Position numbers and translations under genes: made by a program
Source: a bacterium D16-51
Lineage (GTDB): Bacteria; Bacillota; Clostridia; Lachnospirales; Lachnospiraceae
Reading direction: 5' to 3'
NCBI GenBank assembly: GCA_003612285.1
Contig: RAYE01000029.1
Coordinates: 1 to 63,703, forward strand
Length of the DNA: 63,703 nucleotides
In this document: positions 22,635 to 31,068 of the stretch, piece after piece
Numbering within the stretch: the first letter of the stretch is position 1
Layout: every line of letters begins with the position of its first letter
The notes under the pieces: model-generated
What the model was told of the DNA's origin: nothing
Database searches by the model: none
Seen by the model: the letters and a program-made list of their open reading frames with translations, nothing else

Positions 22635-24536
22635 GTGTTAAAAAAAGTGTTTATATACGCTTTGGGACAGAAAGGTTGTGAGGAATTGGAAAGGAATTTA
22701 GGATATATTGATTATGAAAAAAGATATAGGAAGAGGAAACCGAAAAAGCTGGCCTTTTTAGCGCTGCTGGTTTGCATGGCTGCGGTTGTAGGGATGGTTG
22801 TATACCAGAAGCAGGCAGGATTGTTTGCACAGAGCACTTTAGCCCATCCCACTGTAAAAGATAGCAGGAGTGAGGAGGAAGCTCGGCGTGATTTTGATAA
22901 TTTGATGAATGAAATTTTTAAGGAAGAGATTACAGATAATTCAATTACATTAAATTATACAATTAAAAATAAGAAAGCTTATGGCATTGAGGAAGAGGAA
23001 GCGACGCTGGGAAGTTTTTCTATGGAGGATCTAAGAAATGGTTTGATGGTTTCGGAAAACAGGGTGGCTACATTGGAAACATTTGACTATAATAAGCTGA
23101 CGAAGGAGCAGAAGCTTATTTATGATATTGTTTATTTAATGTCGAAACAGAACCTTGAGTCGGCGGATTTTCTGGAATATGCAGAATGCCTGGGGCCGAC
23201 AACCGGGATTCAGGCACAGCTTCCGGTATTTTTTGCAGAATATAACTTATACGGGAAAGCGGATGTAGAAAAATATATTAAGCTGCTTAACCTGGTGCCA
23301 GATTATTTTGGGCAGATTCTGGATTTTCAGAAAATGAAGTCTGAAAAGGGTATATTTATGAGCGATACGACAGCGCAGGCCATTATTGAGCAGTGTTCAG
23401 AATTTATAAAAGAGCCAGAGTCAAATTATCTGATTGCGGTTTTTGAAAAGAAAATAAAGGAAGTAGAAGGGCTCACAGAAAAAGAACAGAGCCAGTTTAT
23501 CCAGGAAAACAAGAAAGCGGTCCTGGAGAGGGTAGTGCCGGCATACAGCAGTCTTGTGGAAGGGCTTACGGAGTTAAAAGGGACTGGGAAGAATAAAAAT
23601 GGGCTGTGCAATTTAGAAAAAGGAAAGGAATATTATGAATATCTTGTAAAGTCTACAACCGGTTCAAACCGTTCTTTGGATGAAATTAATGCTTTGCTGG
23701 ATGAAAACATTACAAAATTAAAAAAAGATATGGCGCAGATTATGGCAGAATCGCCAGAGGTATATTATGATGCGCAAGATGTGGAATATCCTTATGAGGA
23801 GCCGGAAGAAGCAATGGAACATTTAAAAAAGGCTATCCAGAATGATTTTCCGAAACTGGGTGATGATATTAACTGTCAGATAAAAGAGGTCGACAAATCA
23901 CTGGAGGATAGCATGAGCCCGGCATTTTATCTGACGCCCGCCATAGATAGTTATAAAAATAATGTTGTTTATATTAACCGCAGCGAACGGTATGATTTAA
24001 CAAAGGCATTTACAACTATAGGACACGAAGGGTATCCAGGGCATCTTTACCAAACCTGTTATTTTAATTCTACGAATCCGGCTCCAATCAGAAGTATTAT
24101 TAATGTAGGAGGATACACAGAAGGCTGGGGGACATATGCAGAGCTGTACAGTTATGATTTGGCAGGGCTTGACAAGGAAGTTGCTAAGCTTTTGAAAAAA
24201 AACACGCTGGCAACTTTATGCATTTATGCAAAAGCAGATATTGGGGTAAACTATCTGGGATGGGACAATAAAAAACTACAGGAGTATCTGGCGGATTTTG
24301 GTTACAAAAAAAGCCACAGCCGTGCAATTTTTGATTCTATGGTAGCCGAGCCGGGCGCTTATATGGAATATACCCTGGGGTATCTGGAAATTGAGAATTT
24401 GTTAGAAAAGGCAAAGGAAAAACTAGGGGATAAATTTGTATTAAGGGATTTCCATGAGTTCTTTTTGTCGGTTGGCCCCGCGCCTTTTGCAGTGATTGAA
24501 GACCGCCTTGCTGGCTGGATTGATGAAATAAAGTGA
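22635..24536 (+). CDS. DUF885 family protein, putative membrane-anchored metallopeptidase
   Basis: A 633-residue protein with a basic N terminus, one membrane segment at about residues 38-57 (LAFLALLVCMAAVVGMVVY) and a large outside domain. IGHEGYPGHLYQT near residue 463 and GGYTEGWGTYAE form the HExxxxH/E zinc-site pattern of DUF885 proteins, which are related to thermolysin-like and M32-like peptidases. The GTG start at 22635 has no good ribosome binding site and remains uncertain. It is divergent from the cotJ operon. Confidence 0.88.
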   Translation: MLKKVFIYALGQKGCEELERNLGYIDYEKRYRKRKPKKLAFLALLVCMAAVVGMVVYQKQAGLFAQSTLAHPTVKDSRSEEEARRDFDNLMNEIFKEEITDNSITLNYTIKNKKAYGIEEEEATLGSFSMEDLRNGLMVSENRVATLETFDYNKLTKEQKLIYDIVYLMSKQNLESADFLEYAECLGPTTGIQAQLPVFFAEYNLYGKADVEKYIKLLNLVPDYFGQILDFQKMKSEKGIFMSDTTAQAIIEQCSEFIKEPESNYLIAVFEKKIKEVEGLTEKEQSQFIQENKKAVLERVVPAYSSLVEGLTELKGTGKNKNGLCNLEKGKEYYEYLVKSTTGSNRSLDEINALLDENITKLKKDMAQIMAESPEVYYDAQDVEYPYEEPEEAMEHLKKAIQNDFPKLGDDINCQIKEVDKSLEDSMSPAFYLTPAIDSYKNNVVYINRSERYDLTKAFTTIGHEGYPGHLYQTCYFNSTNPAPIRSIINVGGYTEGWGTYAELYSYDLAGLDKEVAKLLKKNTLATLCIYAKADIGVNYLGWDNKKLQEYLADFGYKKSHSRAIFDSMVAEPGAYMEYTLGYLEIENLLEKAKEKLGDKFVLRDFHEFFLSVGPAPFAVIEDRLAGWIDEIK

Positions 24537-24554
24537 AAAGTTATTACTTTATCG

Positions 24555-24583
24555 TTGACTTTTTTCCAAAAAAACCCTATACT
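24555..24583 (+). promoter_or_regulatory. Promoter of pckA
   Basis: TTGACT (24555-24560) and TATACT (24578-24583), exactly 17 bases apart. The implied leader is about 130 nt. Confidence 0.8.
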
Positions 24584-24618
24584 TTCTAGTAGTGTTGAGA
24601 TATTGGCAAGGTTTACCT

Positions 24619-24652
24619 CCACAGGGCGGCAGATTTTTTCTGCTGCTTGTGG
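24619..24652 (+). promoter_or_regulatory. Stem-loop in the pckA leader
   Basis: CCACAGGGCGGCAG and CTGCTGCTTGTGG can pair with bulges around a T-rich loop. No downstream T-run makes it a plain terminator. It may tune pckA mRNA stability or translation; no known riboswitch class is evident. Confidence 0.45.
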
Positions 24653-24722
24653 TTAACAAATATTCTGCTGACAGTTTTTTGGATGGCAGAGACAAAATAC
24701 ATGATTAGGAGGTTATTTTTAC

Positions 24723-26444
24723 ATGGCAACAAAGGCTAATTACAAATTGGATGAGATTGGTGCTGGTAAAGTTGGTTTCCCAAAAACTGGAGAGGCTGTA
24801 TCAAATACCCGTGCTATTATTGAAGCAGCTTTTTATGGCAACAATGTCGTAAAGGTGAATACTCTTAAGGAGGCATATAATTTAGCAAAGAATTCACCAG
24901 GAACAATTGTAACAGATATGCCTGTTTACAGGGGCGAAGAGTTCGGACTTGATTCAGACGCAAAGGTTTTGCTTTTCAATGATGGCGCCGTAACCGGCCG
25001 TTATGCGGCTGCACGCCGTATCAAAGGTGAGCCGGGCGTTGATGCAGGCAAGCTGGACAAGGTGGTTATGGATGCTGTTTATAAAACGCGTTTTAAGAAG
25101 CTGTACCATGCACAGGTATTTGTTGGCTTAGACCCTGAATTTATGGTAAAGGCGCATCTTTTGATTCCAGAAGGGGAAGAGAACTTAATGTACAACTGGA
25201 TGATTAACTTCCAGTATATGTCTGATGACTATGTAAAGATGTACAAAGAGTCCAAAGCTGTTGGAGATGGAAAGGAAGCAGATATTTATATCTTCTCTAA
25301 TCCACAGTGGGAGCCAACTCCAAGTCCTGATGTAGATTATAGCTGCCTGAGTGATGACCGTACACTTTGCTACTTTGATACAGCCCAGAACTGTGCTGCA
25401 ATCCTTGGCATGAAATATTTTGGCGAGCATAAAAAAGGAACCCTTACAATGGCATGGGCAATCGCAAACCGTAATGGATATGCATCCTGCCATGGCGGAC
25501 AGAAGGAATATACACTTCCAGATGGAAAGAAGTATGTTGCATCCGTATTTGGCCTTTCTGGTTCTGGAAAGTCTACCCTTACGCATGCAAAGCATAACAA
25601 TAAGTATGGCGATAAGGCAATTACTGTACTTCATGACGATGCATTTATTATTAATACAGATACTTGTGCATCAATTGCTCTTGAGCCAACTTATTTTGAC
25701 AAGACAGCAGATTATCCTACTGGCTGCCCGGATAACAAGTATCTTCTTTCTGCCCAGAACTGCTCTGCTACAATGGACGAAGAAGGGAAAATCCAGCTTG
25801 TTACAGAGGATATCCGCAATGGTAATGGACGTGCAATCAAGTCTAAACTGTGGTCTCCAAACCGTGTAGACAAGATTAACAGCCCTGTTAATTCCATTAT
25901 CTGGATTATGAAGGATCCTACCATTCCTCCTGTTGTAAAATTAAAGGGTGCTGCACTTGCATCTGTTATGGGCGCTACGCTTGCGACAAAGACGTCAACT
26001 GCAGAGCGTGTGGCTGCTGGTACTGATATGAACGCACTCCGTATTGTACCATATGCTAACCCGTTCAGGACTTACCCATTGGCAAATGACTATGAGAAGT
26101 TTAAAAAGTTAGTAGAAGAAAAAGATGTTGACTGCTATATCGTAAATACTGGTGATTTCATGGGCAAGAAGGTACAGCCTAAGGATACGCTTGGAATTCT
26201 GGAAGCTATTGTAGAAGGCAAGGCAGAATTCAAGAAGTGGGGCAACTTCGATGATGTAGAGATTATGGATTGGGAAGGCTTTGTGCCTGACCTTAATGAT
26301 GCAGAATATAAAACTGCATTAAAGAATGCAATGCAGAACCGTGTAGAAGCTGTAGAGGGTTTTGCTACAAAGAAAGATGGCTATGACAAGCTTCCGGATG
26401 AAGCGCTTGCAGCAATTAAGAAACTTGTTGATGCATTGGCATAA
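24723..26444 (+). CDS. pckA: Phosphoenolpyruvate carboxykinase (ATP)
   Basis: A 573-residue cytosolic enzyme interconverting oxaloacetate plus ATP and PEP plus CO2. In fermenting gut anaerobes it often runs toward oxaloacetate and makes ATP. The P-loop is FGLSGSGKSTLTHA near residue 278, with HDDAFIINTDT as the metal/kinase-2 region and RIVPYANPFRTYPL further on. It is about 30-40 residues longer than the E. coli enzyme, as in other Lachnospiraceae. AGGAGG, a strong promoter and a terminator frame it as a single-gene, highly expressed unit. Confidence 0.96.
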   Translation: MATKANYKLDEIGAGKVGFPKTGEAVSNTRAIIEAAFYGNNVVKVNTLKEAYNLAKNSPGTIVTDMPVYRGEEFGLDSDAKVLLFNDGAVTGRYAAARRIKGEPGVDAGKLDKVVMDAVYKTRFKKLYHAQVFVGLDPEFMVKAHLLIPEGEENLMYNWMINFQYMSDDYVKMYKESKAVGDGKEADIYIFSNPQWEPTPSPDVDYSCLSDDRTLCYFDTAQNCAAILGMKYFGEHKKGTLTMAWAIANRNGYASCHGGQKEYTLPDGKKYVASVFGLSGSGKSTLTHAKHNNKYGDKAITVLHDDAFIINTDTCASIALEPTYFDKTADYPTGCPDNKYLLSAQNCSATMDEEGKIQLVTEDIRNGNGRAIKSKLWSPNRVDKINSPVNSIIWIMKDPTIPPVVKLKGAALASVMGATLATKTSTAERVAAGTDMNALRIVPYANPFRTYPLANDYEKFKKLVEEKDVDCYIVNTGDFMGKKVQPKDTLGILEAIVEGKAEFKKWGNFDDVEIMDWEGFVPDLNDAEYKTALKNAMQNRVEAVEGFATKKDGYDKLPDEALAAIKKLVDALA

Positions 26445-26476
26445 TGTATAGAGCATAAATGATTTTCGTGTGCGCA

Positions 26477-26515
26477 AAGAGGCAATGGTTTTTCCATTGC
26501 CTCTTTGTATTGTTT
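26477..26515 (+). terminator. Rho-independent terminator of pckA
   Basis: AAAGAGGCAATGG and CCATTGCCTCTTT form a perfect 13-bp stem with a TTTT loop, followed by a T-rich tract. Confidence 0.93.
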
Positions 26516-26540
26516 CTATTCAAAGTTCCTAACTCTGCAT

Positions 26541-27803
26541 TCAAATGATCCATGCAGGGATATACCAGTTTTTTTTGTCAACAGGCAGTAAATCAGGCGG
26601 CATGCATATAACGCCTCCTGTCCCGACATTTGCTTTTAGATGTGCAGTTCCATTTAGTATACTTTCCTTTGAAGGCTCTTTTTCCACAGGAGACAATACA
26701 GAAAAGTTTTTTGCTGCATTTTTGGGGGCAGAACTTTTCTTTATTTCGATTGGGTTTAATATGCCATCCTGGTAAATAATTAAATCAATTTCTTTTTTAT
26801 TGCTGTCCCTATAAAAATATAGTGGAGGCTGCTTCCCCTGGTTTAGATAGCTTTTGTATATTTCGGAAACAACCCATGTTTCAAAAATTGCCCCATTCAT
26901 TGCGCCTGCTTCCAGTGTTTCAGGGCTGGTCCATTTTGTAAGATGCGCGCATAAGCCGGTATCTAAAAAATACATTCTTGGCGATTTAATAACACGCTTT
27001 AGTGCATTGTTTGAATATGGCTGGATAAGCGCAATAAGGCCGGATGATACAAGGATGGAGAGCCAGTGTTTTGCAGTAGGGGCTGAAATGCCGCTTTCGC
27101 CTGCTATGGTATCGTAATTTACATTGGTTGCCGTGCGTGCAGCGACTACATTCATAAAGTTAAGGAATGCCGTTTCATCTGCTACTTGTGACAAATCTTT
27201 AATGTCACGGCTAATGTAGGTTTCTAAATAGGATTCATAGTATTGTTCCTTGTTTACCAGTTCACTTTCATAAAGCCTCGGCATTGAGCCCTTGAAAATC
27301 CGGGCATATAATTCCTGTAATTTCATAGGTTTTATTTGGTTCATTCTTTCTGAAAGCATGGTAATATCAAGCTGGAATGCAGGCAGCCTGTTTCCGTTGA
27401 TTTCGCTGTTGCTTAGCCCGGACATCCGAAGAACGCCTGCGCGTCCGGCAAGGGATTCCGTTACCTTTTTCATCATATGAAAGGTCTGGGAACCTGTCAG
27501 CCAGAAATCTCCCATATGCTTATCCTGGTCAGCGTAAATTTTAATGTAATCAAATAATTCAGGTGCATACTGGACTTCATCAATCATCACAGGCGGTGCA
27601 TATCTTTGCAGGAACAGTTCTGGTTCGTTTTTAGCGAAAGCGCGGATTGTTGGGTTGTCTAATGAAACTATTTTGCGGCTGGAATCAGCCATTTTACTAA
27701 GCAGCGTGGTTTTGCCTATCTGCCGTGGACCTGTTACAATAACTACAGGGAAGGTATCGCTTATTTTTTGGATGGCTGTTTCTATTGTTCTTTCATAATA
27801 CAT
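26541..27803 (-). CDS. AAA ATPase with DUF4143 domain
   Basis: A 420-residue protein. VTGPRQIGKTTLLSKM is the Walker A, PPVMIDEVQYAPEL the Walker B, and FWLTGSQTFHMMK sensor 1 of the AAA_14 domain. The C-terminal DUF4143 part includes YFLDTGLCAHL and the nuclease-like FYRDSNKKEIDLII. The family is abundant in gut anaerobes; its function is unclear. The start at 27803 is chosen because the upstream in-frame codons lie in a repeated leader shared with an unrelated gene. Confidence 0.9.
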   Translation of the reverse strand: MYYERTIETAIQKISDTFPVVIVTGPRQIGKTTLLSKMADSSRKIVSLDNPTIRAFAKNEPELFLQRYAPPVMIDEVQYAPELFDYIKIYADQDKHMGDFWLTGSQTFHMMKKVTESLAGRAGVLRMSGLSNSEINGNRLPAFQLDITMLSERMNQIKPMKLQELYARIFKGSMPRLYESELVNKEQYYESYLETYISRDIKDLSQVADETAFLNFMNVVAARTATNVNYDTIAGESGISAPTAKHWLSILVSSGLIALIQPYSNNALKRVIKSPRMYFLDTGLCAHLTKWTSPETLEAGAMNGAIFETWVVSEIYKSYLNQGKQPPLYFYRDSNKKEIDLIIYQDGILNPIEIKKSSAPKNAAKNFSVLSPVEKEPSKESILNGTAHLKANVGTGGVICMPPDLLPVDKKNWYIPAWII

Positions 27804-27916
27804 AATAATCCTCATTTCTGCACACGTTCTTTGTGCATAACAAATTTGTGGCAAGTGTGCGCAGGCACAAATTGCCAAACTCTTGCTGCGCAAGAGTTGT
27901 GAAAAATGTATTTTTA
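27801..27916 (-). repeat. Repeated structured leader, copy 1
   Basis: About 115 bases, including the ribosome binding region AGAAATGAGGATTATT, are nearly identical to 52136-52250 on the other strand. The leader contains hairpins (CTCTTGCG/CAAGAG, AATTTGTG/CACAAATT, GAAAAAT/ATTTTTC). The two downstream genes are unrelated, so the leader itself is the repeated unit. Confidence 0.85.
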
Positions 27917-27971
27917 TTGCTATTCACACTATAGGCTCTTTTCTTTTTAATAGTATAAAGTAATATTTTGC

Positions 27972-28090
27972 TTTTTATGCAAATCTAAAGTGCATTATTT
28001 AAGTTTTATGTAAATCTAAAGCCTTATGTGCTATTTTTATGTAAATCTAAAGCCTTATGTGCTATTTTTATGCAAATCTAAAGCGCAATT
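27972..28090. repeat. Tandem repeat array, about 30-bp unit, four copies
   Basis: Units start near 27972, 28004, 28034 and 28065. The shared core is TTTTATGYAAATCTAAAG. The two middle units are nearly identical over their full length (CCTTATGTGCTA tail). The rest of 27917-28250 holds no gene. Confidence 0.85.
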
Positions 28091-28250
28091 TTATTTTTGC
28101 ATATTTTTATTCAAATTACAATAGTTAAATAAAAATATGTGACCAATTCCCTGCTTTTTTCGTCATAATAAGTAACAAGGCGTTACGCATAATGGTTGCG
28201 GCCATAAATAGGGTAACAAATGAAGTAACGAGGAAGGAGAAAAGGGCAAT

Positions 28251-28790
28251 ATGGAAGAGCAGCAGGTTATTGAGCTATTCTGGCAGCGGGACAAACAGGC
28301 TATTCGGGAAACAGAACATTTATATGCCCCATTGCTGCAAAAGATTGCGAAAAATATTACGTTTTCTGTGGAGGATGCGGAAGAATGTGTAAATGACACA
28401 TATTTCAGGCTATGGAACAGCATCCCGCCAGAGAGGCCGATGTCTTTGAGAAATTACGCAGCGAGAATCACACGGAATCTGGCAATTGACATGTATAGGA
28501 AAAACCATTCAAAAGGCAGGGGCTGTGAGATGGCATATATTGCAGAAGAAATTGACAGTATGTTTGGGAAAGCCGACAGCCGGTATGATTCCCTGGAACT
28601 AAAGGAAATCATCAATACATTTTTAGGGAAATTAGATGAAAAAAACAGGATACTTTTTGTCAGGCGTTATTGGATGGCAGAAAGCATATGTGAATTGGCA
28701 GGCCAGTTCCACATGAAGGAAAGCGCTGTAAAGATGAGGCTTTCAAGAACCCGTGAGAAGTTTCGGAAATATCTGGAATGTGAAATGTAA
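28251..28790 (+). CDS. ECF-type RNA polymerase sigma factor (module 1)
   Basis: A 179-residue group 4 sigma factor. Region 2 has ITFSVEDAEECVNDTYFRLW and ARITRNLAIDMYRK; region 4 has FVRRYWMAESICELAGQF and ESAVKMRLSRTREKFRKYL. AAGGAG lies 12 bases before the ATG. The next gene on the same strand is a DUF4179 membrane protein, its presumed anti-sigma factor, but 200 bp of hairpin repeats lie between them. Confidence 0.92.
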   Translation: MEEQQVIELFWQRDKQAIRETEHLYAPLLQKIAKNITFSVEDAEECVNDTYFRLWNSIPPERPMSLRNYAARITRNLAIDMYRKNHSKGRGCEMAYIAEEIDSMFGKADSRYDSLELKEIINTFLGKLDEKNRILFVRRYWMAESICELAGQFHMKESAVKMRLSRTREKFRKYLECEM

Positions 28791-28804
28791 ACGATTTGTA
28801 GCAG

Positions 28805-28965
28805 TTCAGCATTCCATAAAATGCGAGGATTTTTGACATTTCTTTTGTCAAAAATATGAGTTTTATGGTGCCATTTTGCACGTTTTTTGTGCAAAATGTG
28901 TACATCAACAGTGCTGAAAGCACTGCTGTGTAACTATGAAGCCGCAAGGCTGAATAGTTACAATG
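28805..28965. repeat. Cluster of four hairpins, repeated at the window end
   Basis: Successive stems: CCATAAAA/TTTTATGG (enclosing ATTTTTGAC/GTCAAAAAT), ATTTTGCAC/GTGCAAAAT, CAGTGCT/AGCACTG and GTAACTAT/ATAGTTAC. Bases 28891-28961 reappear exactly, inverted, at 63633-63703. The cluster separates the sigma factor from its DUF4179 partner. Confidence 0.85.
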
Positions 28966-28990
28966 ATTTGACAGAAAGTGAGGGATTTAT

Positions 28991-30385
28991 ATGTCTGGAT
29001 TTGAGGCAATGGATTTAGTGGAAGAAAAATATCTGAATGAAGCGTTAGGGAAAAAATACCGCCGCAAGCCTGCCGTCGTATATTGGGGAATCAGAGGCGG
29101 CGTAGCAGCGGCAGCAGCAGCAGTCTTTGTAATTATATTTGCAGGGGTGGTAAATTGTTTTCCGGCTACGGCATATGCGGTGAGCAGGATAAGTTTTTTG
29201 GGAGACTTGGCAAGGGCAGTTACATTGGATGAGAGTATGCGTGTATGCCTGGAAAAAGAGTATGCCCAGTATGTAGGGGAGAAGAGAAGAACAGCAGATG
29301 GCGATGAATCAGAAGTCTGCTGCATGGTAGTAGATGCTAGCAGAGTGTCAATATTTTTCCGGACAGATGTGCCAGAACGGGGAAAGGCAGGCGGTGGAGA
29401 GGATGGGCAGAAAGTTTTTGAAGCGGGTATTCAGGAAGAGCCTGGAAGTTATGAGTATACTTCTATGGTAATTAATACGGATGCCGAAAACTTATATGAA
29501 TACAGGATGGATTTTATGGATAAAAAAATACCAGAAATGCTGAAATTCAGGATAAACTATTATGAAGCAGGGAAGGATGGGGGTGAAAAAATGGCATCCC
29601 ATTCAGATTATACATTGTATCCTGATATGAAATATGCCAGAGTAGTGAAAACATACAAGGTGAATAAAAGCTTTTATGTGGAGGGGCAGAAAATTAGGAT
29701 AGAAAGCCTGGAAATTTATCCAACGCAGGCAAAGCTTCTTCTTCAATCTGATAAAGGGAATACGGCAAGGCTGAATGATATTTCCGTATCGCTTTATGAT
29801 GACAAAGGGAGGGAATACAAGCAAAACAGGAACGGCACAGTAGGAAGCTATGGGGAGGATGGAAACCTGGCTGCAAAATGGTATGAAAGTTCTTATTTTA
29901 CAGATACAGATTCTATTACCGCAGTAATTGACGGCGTAGAAATGATACCAGAGGGGAAACGTTATGGAAAGATTTCATATAAAGACAAACGGATTGATAA
30001 TATGCCGGATGGAGTGTCTGTGAAGAAAATGGCGCTGGAAAAAGACGGACGGCTGAAAATTGAATTAAATGTTCCGGCAGCAGATGGTAAATGGGTTTAC
30101 ATTATGCGCTGGGAATATATAGGGAAAGAAAAGGCAGGGGATCCTGATGTAGACCTTGTCGTTTCTGGCAGAGGGATATCCAGTGATGGAGAAAAGGAGG
30201 GGCATGTTCTTTCAGAGGATGAGACAAATGGCGTTATTACCGGAAGGGAACTTTCTATTGGAAAAAATCCGTCTTTTGAAGAAACGCACTATATTCCGGA
30301 CTATACGGAGGGGGATTATCAGTCGGAATGGCTCTATGCACCGATGAAAAAACTGGAAAAACCTGTTACAGTAAAGATAAAATAA
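28991..30385 (+). CDS. DUF4179 membrane protein, putative anti-sigma factor (module 1)
   Basis: A 464-residue single-pass protein. It has a cytoplasmic N terminus of about 35 residues, a membrane segment (GVAAAAAAVFVIIFAGVV) and a DUF4179-like outside domain beginning at AVSRISFLGDLARAV. The remaining extracellular part is long and rich in beta strands. Encoded after an ECF sigma factor, it most likely holds that factor at the membrane. AGTGAGGGA sits before the ATG. Confidence 0.82.
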   Translation: MSGFEAMDLVEEKYLNEALGKKYRRKPAVVYWGIRGGVAAAAAAVFVIIFAGVVNCFPATAYAVSRISFLGDLARAVTLDESMRVCLEKEYAQYVGEKRRTADGDESEVCCMVVDASRVSIFFRTDVPERGKAGGGEDGQKVFEAGIQEEPGSYEYTSMVINTDAENLYEYRMDFMDKKIPEMLKFRINYYEAGKDGGEKMASHSDYTLYPDMKYARVVKTYKVNKSFYVEGQKIRIESLEIYPTQAKLLLQSDKGNTARLNDISVSLYDDKGREYKQNRNGTVGSYGEDGNLAAKWYESSYFTDTDSITAVIDGVEMIPEGKRYGKISYKDKRIDNMPDGVSVKKMALEKDGRLKIELNVPAADGKWVYIMRWEYIGKEKAGDPDVDLVVSGRGISSDGEKEGHVLSEDETNGVITGRELSIGKNPSFEETHYIPDYTEGDYQSEWLYAPMKKLEKPVTVKIK

Positions 30386-30461
30386 GCTGCCTGCAAAAAA
30401 AGTGATTTTTTTTTGAACCCTTTGCGAAGTTATGACAATGTATAGATGTAAGGGCAAATCA

Positions 30462-30500
30462 GTTAGGAACTGTTCAAATTAATTCTTAACAGTTCTTAAC
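30462..30500. repeat. Minimal palindrome with family 4 ends
   Basis: GTTAGGAACTGTT and AACAGTTCTTAAC face each other. The ends match those of the elements at 49580-49740 and 51599-51740, so this may be an internally deleted copy. Confidence 0.6.
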
Positions 30501-30540
30501 AATTTAATAATATTTGAAAATGCGCATTTGGAGAATATTT

Positions 30541-31068
30541 ATGAATGTAACAGAATTGGAAAAATGCATTGAGCTGTATGGAAAAGATATTTATGCATTT
30601 TGCAGGCAACTTACATACAGCCGGCAGGAAGCTGAAGAGTTGTATCAGGATACTTTTTTAAAGGCAATGGAACTTTTGCAGAAAATAAATGCATCTGAAA
30701 ATCCGAAAAGCTATCTGCTGTCTATTGCACTGCGTAATTGGAAGAATCATAAAAAGAAATACGCATGCAGGAAACGGATTGCAGATATGGAAAGCCTTTC
30801 AGAGGAAATGGAGGACGCCGAAAAGGCAGGCAGTTATTCCCTGGAAGAAGAAGTGCTTGCGAAGGAACGGGCTTCTGAGGTGCAGCGGGCAGTGCGGCAG
30901 TTAGATGATAAGCACAGGCTGCCAGTATACCTTTATTATATGGAGGAGCTGCCTTTGCAGGAAATTGCCAGTGTATTGAAGATACCAAAAGGAACAGTGA
31001 AAAGCAGGCTGTATCAGGCGAGAGAATCATTAAGGAATATGCTGGAGGTAGATGAATATGAGCGATAA
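30541..31068 (+). CDS. ECF-type RNA polymerase sigma factor (module 2)
   Basis: A 175-residue sigma factor: region 2 YAFCRQLTYSRQEAEELYQD and SYLLSIALRNWKNHKKK, region 4 LPVYLYYMEELPLQEIASVL and IPKGTVKSRLYQARESLRN. TTTGGAGA supports the start at 30541. It overlaps its anti-sigma gene by 11 bases. It is only distantly like the sigma factor of module 1, so the two modules are not a recent duplication. Confidence 0.93.
   Translation: MNVTELEKCIELYGKDIYAFCRQLTYSRQEAEELYQDTFLKAMELLQKINASENPKSYLLSIALRNWKNHKKKYACRKRIADMESLSEEMEDAEKAGSYSLEEEVLAKERASEVQRAVRQLDDKHRLPVYLYYMEELPLQEIASVLKIPKGTVKSRLYQARESLRNMLEVDEYER

Noticed and set aside
24619-24652. Riboswitch in the pckA leader
   Set aside because: Only a simple stem-loop is visible and no known aptamer pattern was found.
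25185-25869. Long frames overlapping pckA on both strands
   Set aside because: They are shadows of a strongly conserved enzyme gene.
27804-27893. N-terminal extension of the AAA/DUF4143 protein (30 residues rich in Cys)
   Set aside because: The same codons precede an unrelated gene at 52158, and both true starts have a ribosome binding site at the end of the shared repeat.
27972-28090. Possible CRISPR array
   Set aside because: Units are contiguous and similar along their whole length, with no unique spacers and no cas genes.
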